Origin: Streptomyces hokutonensis
Lineage (GTDB): Bacteria; Actinomycetota; Actinomycetes; Streptomycetales; Streptomycetaceae
Direction: 5' to 3'
DNA: 64,000 nt
NCBI RefSeq assembly: GCF_000376565.1
Contig: NZ_BARG01000030.1
Span: 124,001 to 188,000, forward strand
The notes below the pieces were generated by a model. It was not told where the DNA came from, searched no databases, and was given only the letters and a program-made list of their open reading frames with translations. Below, in pieces: positions 44,955-53,847 of this stretch (positions are counted from its first letter, which is position 1; the number at the start of each line of letters is the position of its first letter). Position numbers and translations under genes: made by a program.

Positions 44955-45998
44955 TCAGCCGGCTACTCGTACGGCCAGCGCGTCGCCGATCTCCGAGGTG
45001 GAGCGGGCGGGCTTGCCGGCGCGCTCGCCGAGGTCGGCCGAGACGGCGTCCTCGATGCGGGCGGCCTCGGCCTCGTAGCCGAGGTGACGCAGCAGGAGCG
45101 CGACGGACAGGACCGTGGCGGTGGGGTCGGCCTTGCCCTGACCGGCGATGTCGGGCGCGGAGCCGTGGACCGGCTCGAACATCGACGGGAACTCGCGGGA
45201 GGGGTTGATGTTGCCGCTCGCCGCGACGCCGATGCCGCCGGAGACGGCCGCGGCGAGGTCGGTGATGATGTCGCCGAAGAGGTTGTCGGTGACGATCACG
45301 TCGAACCGGGCCGGGTCGGTGACCAGGTAGATGGTCGCCGCGTCGACGTGGATGTAGTCGGTGGTGACCTCGGGGAACTCCGTGGCCACCTGGTTGAAGA
45401 TGTTCGTCCACAGGTGGCCCGCGAAGGACAGCACGTTGTTCTTGTGGACCAGCGTGAGCTTCTTGCGCGGACGGGCCTGGGCGCGGGCGAAGGCGTCACG
45501 CACGACACGCTCGACACCGAAGGCCGTGTTCACGGAGACCTCGGTGGCGACCTCGTGCGGGGTGCCCTTGCGGATGGTGCCGCCGTTGCCGGTGTACGGG
45601 CCCTCGGTGCCCTCGCGGACCACGACGAAGTCGATGGCGGGCTCGCCCTTGAGGGGCGTCTCGACACCCGGCAGCAGCTTGCTCGGCCGCAGGTTGACGT
45701 GGTGGTCGAAGAGGAAGCGGAGCTTCAGCAGGAAGCCGCGCTCCAGGACACCGGAGGGGACCGACGGGTCGCCGATGGCGCCGAGGAGGATCGCGTCGTG
45801 CTGCTTGAGCGCGTCCGCGTCGGCGTCGGTGAGGGTCTCACCGGTGGCGTGGTAGCGCCGGGCGCCGAAGTCGTACTCCTTCGTCTCCAGCTTCACATCC
45901 TGCGGAAGGACGGCGGAGAGGACCTTGAGACCTTCGGCCACGACCTCCTGGCCGATGCCGTCACCGGGGATCACTGCGAGATCGAGAATGCGAGACAT
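44955..45998 (-). CDS. leuB: 3-isopropylmalate dehydrogenase
   Basis: ATG 45998 gives 347 residues, the normal length of the actinobacterial enzyme; frames extending to 46340 run into eroded DNA. Visible motifs are [13 protein letters not shown] at the N-terminus, [15 protein letters not shown] with the catalytic arginine region, [12 protein letters not shown] with the catalytic lysine, and [20 protein letters not shown] with metal-binding aspartates. The adenine-binding [16 protein letters not shown] comes near the end. It oxidises and decarboxylates (2R,3S)-3-isopropylmalate to 2-oxo-4-methylpentanoate with NAD+ in leucine synthesis. It stands alone between transposase remnants, as leuB often stands apart from leuA and leuCD in Streptomyces. 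Confidence 0.96.
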   Translation of the reverse strand: MSRILDLAVIPGDGIGQEVVAEGLKVLSAVLPQDVKLETKEYDFGARRYHATGETLTDADADALKQHDAILLGAIGDPSVPSGVLERGFLLKLRFLFDHHVNLRPSKLLPGVETPLKGEPAIDFVVVREGTEGPYTGNGGTIRKGTPHEVATEVSVNTAFGVERVVRDAFARAQARPRKKLTLVHKNNVLSFAGHLWTNIFNQVATEFPEVTTDYIHVDAATIYLVTDPARFDVIVTDNLFGDIITDLAAAVSGGIGVAASGNINPSREFPSMFEPVHGSAPDIAGQGKADPTATVLSVALLLRHLGYEAEAARIEDAVSADLGERAGKPARSTSEIGDALAVRVAG

Positions 45999-46090
45999 GT
46001 ACGGCACCCTACTCTCGTCATCCCAAAATATGACATACCTTGTCCATGATGCGGACAGCAGGGTTCGCGCATCGACCCGTCGCTCCAGGT
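45999..46090. promoter_or_regulatory. upstream region of leuB
   Basis: Minus-strand promoter candidates lie in the AT-rich stretch CAAAATATGACATACCTTG at about 46023-46041. No leader peptide rich in leucine codons was recognised, so attenuation control is not supported. Confidence 0.4.
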
Positions 46091-46188
46091 TCACCTGTTG
46101 TAGGTGAGGCGGTTGATGCGGATGCCGTAGACGCCGATCGTCAGGCGTTTGGCAGGCAACAGTTCGATGTGGTCGACGGGTTGAGTGA
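46091..46188 (-). pseudogene. C-terminal remnant of a TniA/TnsB-family transposase
   Basis: The minus strand reads [20 protein letters not shown] followed by RLTYNR and a stop. This corresponds to the start of the Mu-type C-terminal beta domain, present as LLPRHKLMIHGRRGVKVKNL in the intact TniA gene at 57056-59470. The fragment is about 30 codons and the domain is cut by a stop. It suggests that another element of the same superfamily once sat near leuB. Confidence 0.4.
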
Positions 46189-47138
46189 GTGTTCTCCAGC
46201 CTCACGAGCCTGCACCATGTCGGTGATCCCGGTGGCGCTGCAGCGGATCTTGGCGTGGGTGCTGTTGTGTCGACGCTGCCACCCGAGTCGGCGCCTCTCG
46301 GAACGACCCCCCGGACAGGGCGGCCGGCGCTCTGGTGCACCCGGTCCGCTCAGCACTTCAGATTCGTCGTGGCGAGCGCGTCGACGATGCCGTGCGTACT
46401 GACGGCGGCCCGTGGATCACGAGACCGCCTTCGCACTGCTCGACTCGGCCCGCCCAGGACGCCGCCCGCCCGCTGCCCGCCGTCGATGTGTCGGTGACCG
46501 GCGACACGGACGCTCGATTGCCTTGACCTCCGCAGCGAGGCGGTTCGGCGCCCGGACCGCCAGGTTGCAGCGCGGAAACGCCTTCCCGAGACGCACCGAC
46601 AGAGTCAGCTGTACCCGAGGCTTTCGCCGCCGACGATCGCCACCTCCTCACTGAGGCTGCTGCCACCGCTCGCGAGCGAGGCGGCGACCTTGAACCAGCG
46701 TCTGCCATGCCGCAGGTCGTCCTCCGTCTAGCTGCGGAGCCGGGTGTCGGCGAGGACGTCGTCCCAACCCGCCGCGTCCTCATGGGGATTGGTGGTCGCT
46801 GTGTCTGCGTCTGAGGTCCGGTAGAGGGTGAAACCGGTGGCGTCGTCGGGCTTGTTCCAGGCGATGACGGCCGTGTCCGCATCGCGCTTCGCCACGTACG
46901 GCAGTAGCGCGCCGTTGGCCATGTCGGGCACACGCAAGCCATGCGTGTGTGGATGCCTGAAGGGCGGTGAACAGGCTAGTGGTGGCGGCAGGTTGAGGAC
47001 GCAGTGGCCTGCCGCGAGCCACGCTGTCCGCTGCCTGCGGGACGGTACTTCAAGTGCCTCGTCTTCTCGGGCGTGCTGCTCGGGTGAGGGCTGAGACGGC
47101 CGGCCATCGTCCGTCACCAACGTCGAGCCCTCACATAC
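46189..47138. other. eroded coding DNA with no intact gene
   Basis: Several frames have coding-like composition without complete domains. On the minus strand, 46728-46922 encodes MANGALLPYVAKRDADTAVI and about 44 more residues up to a stop, and the segment at 46640-46700 contains GGSSLSEEVAIVGGESLGYS. I recognise neither. They look like ends of deleted genes. Confidence 0.4.
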
Positions 47139-47735
47139 CTAGGGCGTATCCGTTCCCTGATGCGCGTCGGTGATCAGGCCGGTCGCGACCTCCAGGACCG
47201 CTCTCCGCTTCTCCTCGTCCGTGCCCGCTAGGTCGGAGAGGGCGAACATGCCGGCGTGCATCGTGAACACCGCGCTGACGCAGCGGACCTGGTCGACGAG
47301 GGCGGCGTCGGGGTCGAGGAGGATGTCGCGCAGCCCCAGCATGCGTGTGCGGAACATCTCGCCGATACGCAGTTCCTTCACCGTCGCCTGGTTCTCCTGC
47401 ATGAAGCGGAAGAAGGGCGCGGCCTCGACCAGGGCGTCGTGGTAGCGGCGGAGGATCTCCTGCTTCGTCTCCAATGACTGCGGCTGCTGTCGGCCCCAAT
47501 CGATCAGTTCGACGATCGGTCGAGTCAGATCCTCGTACACGCTGACGAGGATCTGTTCCTTGGTCTTGAAGTGGTAGTAGAGCGCCGCCTTCGTGACGTC
47601 CAGGCGCTCCGCGATCTCCCGCAGCGATGTCTTCTCGTAGCCCTGCTCGGCAAACAGCTCGAGGGCCACGTCCTGGATGCGCTGGCGCGTGTTGCCGCGT
47701 TGCTGCCGCTTGGTGTCGTCCATGGTGCCGACCAT
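47139..47735 (-). CDS. TetR family transcriptional regulator of the adjacent efflux gene
   Basis: ATG 47735 follows GAGGAG by eight bases; ATG 47723 is a possible alternative. The 198-residue protein has RQRIQDVALELFAEQGYEKT and LREIAERLDVTKAALYYHFKTKEQ, a classic TetR helix-turn-helix. The C-terminal domain with FFRFMQENQATVKEL is of the AcrR-like type. It is divergent from a 14-TM drug exporter gene, and three copies of a 21-base element occupy the gap. Repression of the exporter and of itself, relieved by a drug-like ligand, is the likely mode. Confidence 0.88.
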   Translation of the reverse strand: MVGTMDDTKRQQRGNTRQRIQDVALELFAEQGYEKTSLREIAERLDVTKAALYYHFKTKEQILVSVYEDLTRPIVELIDWGRQQPQSLETKQEILRRYHDALVEAAPFFRFMQENQATVKELRIGEMFRTRMLGLRDILLDPDAALVDQVRCVSAVFTMHAGMFALSDLAGTDEEKRRAVLEVATGLITDAHQGTDTP

Positions 47736-47761
47736 TCTCGCGCTCCTCGCGTCTCCTGCGA

Positions 47762-47860
47762 ACTTACTTGCCGCCCGACTAGATAACTTACTTGACGCCC
47801 GGCTAGTTCCGGGGCTACCTTCCAAGTGTAGCCAACTTGCCGGGCGGCAAGTAAGTAGCT
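47762..47860. promoter_or_regulatory. three operator copies between TetR and DHA2 exporter genes
   Basis: Copies 1 (47762-47782) and 2 (47786-47806) are direct repeats of ACTTACTTG, C or A, CGCCCG, A or G, CTAG, spaced 24 bases. Copy 3 is inverted and near-perfect: ACTTGCCG, GG, CGGCAAGT at 47835-47852, continuing with AAGTAG-like sequence. The repeats cover both divergent promoters. Confidence 0.78.
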
Positions 47861-47923
47861 CGTGGAGACTGATTCGGCAGGAACGTGGCTGGTCAGGGCC
47901 GCAGTCCTGGGAAAGAGGGAACA

Positions 47924-49501
47924 ATGGCGGACACGCTAACCGTCGACACCGTCGACGGCGCCGGGACGGCGAAACAGCCCAGGAGCACTCGGCTCGTGCT
48001 CTTCGCGCTCATGATCGCGATGATGCTCGCGATGCTCGACAACATGATCATCGGTACTGCCATGCCGACGATCGTGGGTGAGCTGGGCGGCACCGAGCAC
48101 CTGTCATGGGTGGTGACGGCGTACACGCTGGCCACTGCGGCGGCCACCCCGATCTGGGGCAAGCTCGGTGACATGTACGGCCGCAAGGGCGTCTTCATGT
48201 CGTCGATCGTGATCTTCCTGATCGGCTCCGCGCTGAGCGGCATGGCGCAGAACATGGGGGAGCTGATCGGGTTCCGGGCCGTGCAGGGCCTCGGTGCCGG
48301 TGGTCTGATGGTCGGCGTCATGGCGATCATCGGTGACCTGATTCCGCCGCGGGAGCGCGGCCGGTACCAGGGCATGATGGCCGGTGTCATGGCGCTGGCG
48401 ATGATCGGCGGACCGCTGGTCGGCGGCACCATCACCGACAACTGGGGCTGGCGCTGGACGTTCTACATCAACCTGCCGCTCGGCGTCGTCGCGCTGGGGC
48501 TGATCGCCGTCGTGCTGCAGCTGCCGAAGAAGCGGGCCAAGGCTGGGATCGACTACCTCGGTGTCGTGCTGCTGACCGTCGGTATCACCGCGATCGTGCT
48601 CGTCACCACCTGGGGCGGCACGGAGTACGCCTGGACGTCCGCGCGGATCATGGAGCTGATCGCCGTCGGCGTCGCCTCGCTGATCGGGTTCGTGTTCTGG
48701 CAGACCAAGGCCGCGGAGCCCGTGCTGCCGCTGCACATCTTCCGCAGCCGCAACTTCACGCTGATGGCGATCATCGGCTTCATCACCGGTTTCGTGATGT
48801 TCGGGGCCACGCTCTACCTGCCGCTCTACCAGCAGTCCGTCCAGGGCGCCTCCGCGACCAACTCCGGGCTACTGCTCCTGCCGATGCTCCTCGCGATGCT
48901 GGTGACCTCGATGCTGGCCGGGCGCATCACGACGAACACCGGCAAGTACAAGGTCTTCCCACTCGTCGGCAGCGTCCTGATGGTCGTCGGACTGTACCTG
49001 CTGTCCACGATGGACACCGGCACCTCACGGGTCACCTCCGGTGTTTTCATGGCGATCGTCGGTCTCGGCATGGGCTGCCTGATGCAGGTCACCATGCTGG
49101 TCGCGCAGAACAGCGTCGAGATGAAGGACATGGGCGTCGCGTCCTCGTCCAGCACCCTCTTCCGTACGCTCGGCTCCTCCTTCGGTGTCGCGATCATGGG
49201 CGCGCTGTTCAACAACCGGGTCCAGGACGTCATGGCCGAGCGGGCCGGGTCGCTGGGATCCAAGGTGACCGAGCAGTCCGCGCAGCTGGACGCGGCGAGC
49301 CTGGCGAAGCTGCCGGAGGCGGCGCGGGAGGCGTACCAGCACGCGGTGTCCGCCGGCACGCACTCGGCGTTCCTGCTCGGGGCCGTGGTGGCCGTGGTCG
49401 CGCTGGTGGCGGCGGTGTTCGTGAAAGAGGTCGCGCTGCGGGGGACGGGGCCGGACGCTGAGGGTTCCTCGGCGCAGCCGCCGGTCGTCGAGCACGTCTG
49501 A
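47924..49501 (+). CDS. MFS drug exporter, DHA2 (EmrB/QacA) family, 14 membrane segments
   Basis: ATG 47924 is behind GAGGGA and gives 525 residues. Helix 1 includes MLAMLDNMIIGTAMPTIVGE, the standard D1 motif of DHA2 proteins. WVVTAYTLATAAATPIWGKLGD and the loop motif MYGRKGVF follow, then the motif C region MALAMIGGPLVGGTITDNWG with WRWTFYINLPLG. Such proteins export cationic dyes, antiseptics or antibiotics in exchange for protons. It is controlled with the divergent TetR gene through shared operators. No biosynthetic cluster adjoins it, so general detoxification is more likely than self-resistance. Confidence 0.92.
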   Translation: MADTLTVDTVDGAGTAKQPRSTRLVLFALMIAMMLAMLDNMIIGTAMPTIVGELGGTEHLSWVVTAYTLATAAATPIWGKLGDMYGRKGVFMSSIVIFLIGSALSGMAQNMGELIGFRAVQGLGAGGLMVGVMAIIGDLIPPRERGRYQGMMAGVMALAMIGGPLVGGTITDNWGWRWTFYINLPLGVVALGLIAVVLQLPKKRAKAGIDYLGVVLLTVGITAIVLVTTWGGTEYAWTSARIMELIAVGVASLIGFVFWQTKAAEPVLPLHIFRSRNFTLMAIIGFITGFVMFGATLYLPLYQQSVQGASATNSGLLLLPMLLAMLVTSMLAGRITTNTGKYKVFPLVGSVLMVVGLYLLSTMDTGTSRVTSGVFMAIVGLGMGCLMQVTMLVAQNSVEMKDMGVASSSSTLFRTLGSSFGVAIMGALFNNRVQDVMAERAGSLGSKVTEQSAQLDAASLAKLPEAAREAYQHAVSAGTHSAFLLGAVVAVVALVAAVFVKEVALRGTGPDAEGSSAQPPVVEHV

Positions 49502-49521
49502 TCCTGATCCGCCACTGAACT

Positions 49522-49557
49522 GAAGGCCCCCGGATGGTGTCCGCCCCGGGGGTCTTC
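49522..49557 (+). terminator. terminator after the DHA2 exporter gene
   Basis: GAAGGCCCCCGG (49522-49533) pairs with CCGGGGGTCTTC (49546-49557) over a 12-base loop. All 12 pairs form, one of them G-U. It starts 21 bases after the stop codon. Confidence 0.8.
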
Positions 49558-49599
49558 GTTGTGCGTGGGTGCCGCCGAGAGAGCGTGCCAGGGCTGTGG

Positions 49600-50080
49600 G
49601 GAAGGAGGCGTCCTTCTACGATCCGAAGGGCACCGACGCGGTCGGAGCTGGCCGCGGGGCAGGGCATCGGAACTTCAGTGGGCGCCTGCACGTGGGCCTG
49701 ATGGTGATCAACGATGCTGAAGGCCCGATCGTCGATCCGCAGCGCTGGGTCTTCTGCACGGCCGACGACGGCCCGTTGACGGCGATCCGGTATGAGTTGT
49801 GTGGCACCTCGGACCGTGCTGAGCACCCGGATCGAAGGAGCAGCAGTCCGCAGCTCAGCCTGTCCTTCCCGGACACCCCGCCCTTGCTGCGGATGCTTAG
49901 CTGGTGTTCGGACTGGAGTTCACCGACATGGTCGGACTGCGATGGCGGCGGTTCGGTAACGCGCAGCCGCCCCGCCTCGTAGGCGACGAAGCCGACGTCA
50001 AGCCGCTGGTCGTTGACCCGAGCCACGAGGAGTCGGAACGTGCTGCGGCTTGCGGAGGGGAGCCGGCGGTCCCTGCCTGA
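49600..50080 (+). pseudogene. possible frameshifted gene of unknown family
   Basis: One frame gives GRLHVGLMVINDAEGPIVDP and RWVFCTADDGPLTAIRYELC at 49680-49802, continuing to LSLSFPDTPPLLR. After about 49895 a second frame reads GLEFTDMVGLRWRRFGNAQP to a stop near 50082. The two parts join naturally as a beta-rich domain ending in a TDxxGxRWRR motif. I do not know the family. A single frameshift would account for the break. Confidence 0.35.
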
Positions 50081-50097
50081 CGGGCGGTCGCAGGTGA

Positions 50098-50928
50098 TCA
50101 GCGCCCCCGGCCGAACATGCGGCGGAGCAGCGACGTTGAGTCGTCACGCGGGCGAGGCACGTTCGGGGTGGGGCGCGAGGGCACCGCTGGGGTAGTGGGG
50201 AGCGAGGCGGAGGCAGAGGGGCGGGGGACGCCTCGCTCTGCGGCGAGTTGGGCCGCGGCGACACCGGGCCGGTCAGCTGCGGCGGGCGGTCGCTTCAGGG
50301 TGATGCCCGCGTCCGTGAGGATGCTCAGGTCCAGCTGCCATGTGACGGCGGAGCGGCGCCGCCACTGCGTGAACGCGGCGTCGATGTGGCGGCGGGCGGA
50401 CACGCCGTCCATCTTCGTCACCTTGACCAGGTGGGCGAAGGCCTTCGACTCCAAGCCGCGGACCTGAGCGTATCCGTAGTGGGTGACGGTGTGGCAGTCC
50501 GTGCACAGGCAGATCAGCCGCTTCAGGCGCTGGATCCGGGCCGCGTCGTCGTACACCCACCGCTCATGCGCCTCCAGCCACCGCTGGGCGGTGCGGTCTT
50601 CGGTGGCGCCGCATGCCTCGCACCGCCTCCCGGCCCGGCTAGTGATCATCCGCCGAAGCCGCTCCCAGTCCCTCGGCGTCACGCAAGACCGCACATTGGT
50701 GAACCAGCAGCTGGAGGGCACCAGGTCAACAAACAAGCCCTGCCCCAGCGTGCGGTCTTCGCCGGGCAGCAAGTCCGGCACGTCCGGAGCGGCAGCCCAC
50801 GCGTCGAGCGCCGCCATACCCCGGCGGGGCGCGTACCAGCGTTTGGCGGCCGGATCCCACCGGGCTCCAGCCGCCTTCGCCTGGTCCTTCTCCGCGTACG
50901 GGACATCCAGCCAGATCCGGTCGACCAC
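50098..50928 (-). CDS. DUF5710 plus zinc-ribbon HNH-like protein
   Basis: The 276-residue protein has a DUF5710 domain at the N-terminus (RIWLDVPYAEKDQAKAAGAR, then WDPAAKRWYAP), a motif shared with TraC-like primase and other mobile-element proteins. Residues about 95-160 hold an HNH-nuclease-like zinc site: CEACGA, LEAHERWVYDD and LICLCTDCHTVTHYG. The last 80 residues are Pro/Ser/Arg rich and low complexity. DUF5710 often contacts DNA or modified substrates. A nuclease role is inferred only from the Cys pairs and the EAHE and CHTVTH histidines. It begins the accessory region that includes the STAND NTPase and the Tn7-like module. Confidence 0.72.
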   Translation of the reverse strand: MVDRIWLDVPYAEKDQAKAAGARWDPAAKRWYAPRRGMAALDAWAAAPDVPDLLPGEDRTLGQGLFVDLVPSSCWFTNVRSCVTPRDWERLRRMITSRAGRRCEACGATEDRTAQRWLEAHERWVYDDAARIQRLKRLICLCTDCHTVTHYGYAQVRGLESKAFAHLVKVTKMDGVSARRHIDAAFTQWRRRSAVTWQLDLSILTDAGITLKRPPAAADRPGVAAAQLAAERGVPRPSASASLPTTPAVPSRPTPNVPRPRDDSTSLLRRMFGRGR

Positions 50929-51094
50929 CAGTGCTCCCCTCCGAAGTGATACGAGGCCTACCCGCGCCCGTCGTCGACGACGCTACCGGCACCCCGGACT
51001 CTCTCAGGCGGACACGTGGCCGGATCGCGTACCTTGCCGTCCCCGGCCCAAGTAGACGTAGATTGACGCGACTTGATCGTCAAGAGGGGGACAT

Positions 51095-53788
51095 GTGGAC
51101 GACCGGGACCTTCGGACCCTGTTCAGTTCGAACGACCGGAGCATCTCCGCGAGCGAGGCGTTCACGAACCGCCAGGCGCAGTGGCAGACGGTCACAGAAT
51201 GCCTGGCGGAGCACCTGAGCCGGGTCAGCGCGCCGGGTTTCGACGCGGAGGACTTGGAAAGCCCCCGCCGCAACGTCCTCGTGTTCCATGGAGTCGGCGG
51301 GATCGGGAAGTCGACGCTCTCGCGCAAGATCGAGGCCGTCCTGGCGCGAGGGGACGACCGGCCGCCGCAGTGGGCGCCGCCGGCGTACCTGCACCGGCAC
51401 CGCGTGATCCCGGTGCGCATCGACCTCGCCCGCTCGGCGAACACCGACTTCGAGCGTGTCATCCTCTCCGTCCGGCTCGCGCTCACCGTCATGGGGCGAC
51501 CGATGCCCGCCTTCGATCTCGCCCTGCGCCGCTACTGGGAGCACAACCACCCCGGCGAGCCGATCGAGGAACACCTGCGCCGCGGCGGACTCCTCGGCCG
51601 GTTCAGCGCCGCGGCCGCGCTGCCGCAGCACATGCAGTCCGTGCTCAGCGACGTCGCCCAGGCCCTCCTGCTGCCCGGCACGGTCGGCAGCGCTATGGGG
51701 CACGGCACCGGCGCCCTAGTCAGGGCGCTGCGCGAGCGGCGGCAGGCCGTACGCGCCCTCGCCGGCTGCACGCGCCTCGCCGACCTCCTCGAAGCCGAGC
51801 CCGGTCCGGACGCCCTCAGCTTCTACCCGCACCTCCTCGCCTGGGACCTCGCACAACTCCCGACGGCTAAGCGGACGTTGCCCGTGGTCCTGCTCGACAC
51901 GTTCGAGGACATCGGTGACCGCACACACCGCGACGTAGAACGGCTGCTCCAGCGGCTCGTCTGGCTCATGCCGAACGCGTTCTTCATCGTCACCGGACGC
52001 AACCGGCTGCAGTGGGGCGACGAAGCGCTCGCCGGCCAACTCGACTGGGCCGGGCCGGGAGCCTGGCCTGGCCTGCAACCGCCCGTCGCCTCACAGGCCC
52101 GCACAAGCATCAACGTGACTGAACCGGCGTCCCGCCAGATCCTGATCGGCGACTTCTCTCCCGAAGACTGCGAGGACTACCTCGCCCGTCGCCTCGTGAA
52201 GGACCGACAGCCGTTGATCGACATGCCGATACGCCGGGTCATCGCCGAACGCTCCCACGGCCTGCCGCTGTACCTGGACCTAGCGGTCATGCGCTACCTC
52301 GAACTGCGCCGGGGCGGCGCACAGCCCCAACTCGCCGACTTCGACCACGACTTCCCGGCACTGATCACCCGCACCCTGAGCGACCTCACCCTCGACGAGC
52401 GGCATGTGCTGCGGTCGGTCAGCCTGTTCAACGCCTTCTCCGTCCCGCTCGCCGCCAAGGCCTCCGGCCTGGAGTACGACGCTCCCGTCCTCCGTCTGGT
52501 CGAGCGGCCCTTCGTGCGGGAGACCGTCAACGAGCGGTGGCCCTTCCACCTGCACGACGTCATACGCGCCGCCATCCGCAACGCATCCGACACCGGTGAC
52601 GACCGCTGGTCGCAGCGGGACTGGCAGCGCGCCGCTCAGCGTGCTTTCACAGCTCTGGCCGACGAATGGCGCCACGGCCCGCGACGGGACCGCGCGCTGC
52701 TGCTCGGCTGCCTTCGACAAGGCCTTTGGCTCGCCCGCGAGTTCCAGCTGGAGCTCGATTGGCTCATCGACGCCGCCTTCCAGTACGTAGCCGACTCCAT
52801 CTGGGAACCACTCGTCCTGCCGGATGCTGATGACGCCCTGGGAGTTGGCGCGGGCACGCCGGCCGCCGCCCTGGTGGACACGCTCAGCGCGGTCGCACGT
52901 CGCCAGCACGAGCACCGTGAACGTACGGTCAGTCGGCTGTCGGCGGTCCTCACGTCGGGACTGCTGCCCGACGAACTCGCGGATCTCGCCCTGTACTACC
53001 GCTCCAAGGCGCAACGCGATCTCGGTCTGACCGACGCCTCACGTGACGGCATGAGACACGTCGTCGCGGGTCAAGGGCGGTTGGCGCCGGCCGCGCGGCG
53101 CGGCCTGGCGCATCTGAGCCGCTTGGCCGGAGACTTCCCTGCCGCCCTGGAGGCCGCCGGGGAACTCGGATGGGAAGGACGGCACCACCGGGTCATGGGC
53201 GACGTGTGGTGGGTACAGGGCGATATCGACCGTGCGGTCGCGGCCTACCGGGCCGGACGCGACGAAGCGGAACAGCACGGGGTCGTGGGCGAGACAGCCG
53301 TAGCGCAGGCCCACCTCGCCTTCGCCGCGGCCCTGGCCGACCCTGCGCGCGCGGATGATGAACTCGACCTGGCCGAACGGATGCTGGAGTCCCTCAGCCT
53401 GCGCTCCAACGAGATCACCGCCCGCATCGCCGGTCTCGTACGCGATGCCGGACGGGGCGCTGACGTCCTCGATCGGGGTGCGGTGCTGCGTGCGGAGATC
53501 GATGTCTCGGGGATCGCCTACGCGGCCGCCAAACTCCAACTGGCCCTGTGCTTTCACCACGCGGTACTCGGCGATGACGCGGGGCTCCAGCTTGCGATCG
53601 ATCAGTTGAGAGGGCTCACCCGCCGAGGCGGTTACGCGTACTACGTCGACATCGCGTACTTCATGGGCGACCTGCCGCTGCCCGTGGCCGCCCCTGGGCC
53701 GCGGTGGGTGGATGGACAGCGGAGGACGCGGCAACGGTGGAGAGGGCTGGTGACGGCACGCCGTCGACTGCTGGGGTTGCCGGCCTGA
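51095..53788 (+). CDS. STAND-type P-loop NTPase with C-terminal helical repeats
   Basis: GTG 51095 is behind AGAGGGGG. The 897-residue protein has Walker A GVGGIGKST at residues 66-74 and a Walker B-like VVLLDTFED at about 265. A sensor-like FIVTGRNRLQWG lies near 295 and the NB-ARC type SHGLPLYLDLA near 389. A winged-helix region follows (LSDLTLDERHVLRSVSLFNA). From about 560 to the end it is helical, with TPR-like repeats. Only about 60 residues precede the P-loop, so no known N-terminal effector domain is present. STAND proteins are signal-triggered oligomeric switches and many bacterial ones act in phage defence, but this one has no visible effector or partner. It ends 59 bases from the Tn7-like module's tniQ stop. 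Confidence 0.8.
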   Translation: MDDRDLRTLFSSNDRSISASEAFTNRQAQWQTVTECLAEHLSRVSAPGFDAEDLESPRRNVLVFHGVGGIGKSTLSRKIEAVLARGDDRPPQWAPPAYLHRHRVIPVRIDLARSANTDFERVILSVRLALTVMGRPMPAFDLALRRYWEHNHPGEPIEEHLRRGGLLGRFSAAAALPQHMQSVLSDVAQALLLPGTVGSAMGHGTGALVRALRERRQAVRALAGCTRLADLLEAEPGPDALSFYPHLLAWDLAQLPTAKRTLPVVLLDTFEDIGDRTHRDVERLLQRLVWLMPNAFFIVTGRNRLQWGDEALAGQLDWAGPGAWPGLQPPVASQARTSINVTEPASRQILIGDFSPEDCEDYLARRLVKDRQPLIDMPIRRVIAERSHGLPLYLDLAVMRYLELRRGGAQPQLADFDHDFPALITRTLSDLTLDERHVLRSVSLFNAFSVPLAAKASGLEYDAPVLRLVERPFVRETVNERWPFHLHDVIRAAIRNASDTGDDRWSQRDWQRAAQRAFTALADEWRHGPRRDRALLLGCLRQGLWLAREFQLELDWLIDAAFQYVADSIWEPLVLPDADDALGVGAGTPAAALVDTLSAVARRQHEHRERTVSRLSAVLTSGLLPDELADLALYYRSKAQRDLGLTDASRDGMRHVVAGQGRLAPAARRGLAHLSRLAGDFPAALEAAGELGWEGRHHRVMGDVWWVQGDIDRAVAAYRAGRDEAEQHGVVGETAVAQAHLAFAAALADPARADDELDLAERMLESLSLRSNEITARIAGLVRDAGRGADVLDRGAVLRAEIDVSGIAYAAAKLQLALCFHHAVLGDDAGLQLAIDQLRGLTRRGGYAYYVDIAYFMGDLPLPVAAPGPRWVDGQRRTRQRWRGLVTARRRLLGLPA

Positions 53789-53847
53789 GCGCAGACGTCA
53801 CCGACTTGAAGGGCGGCCGGGAGGTGTGGGCAACGCCGGGGCAGCGC

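Noticed and set aside
45999-46340. N-terminal extension of leuB
   Set aside because: The 347-residue form matches known enzymes and the extra codons cover eroded DNA.
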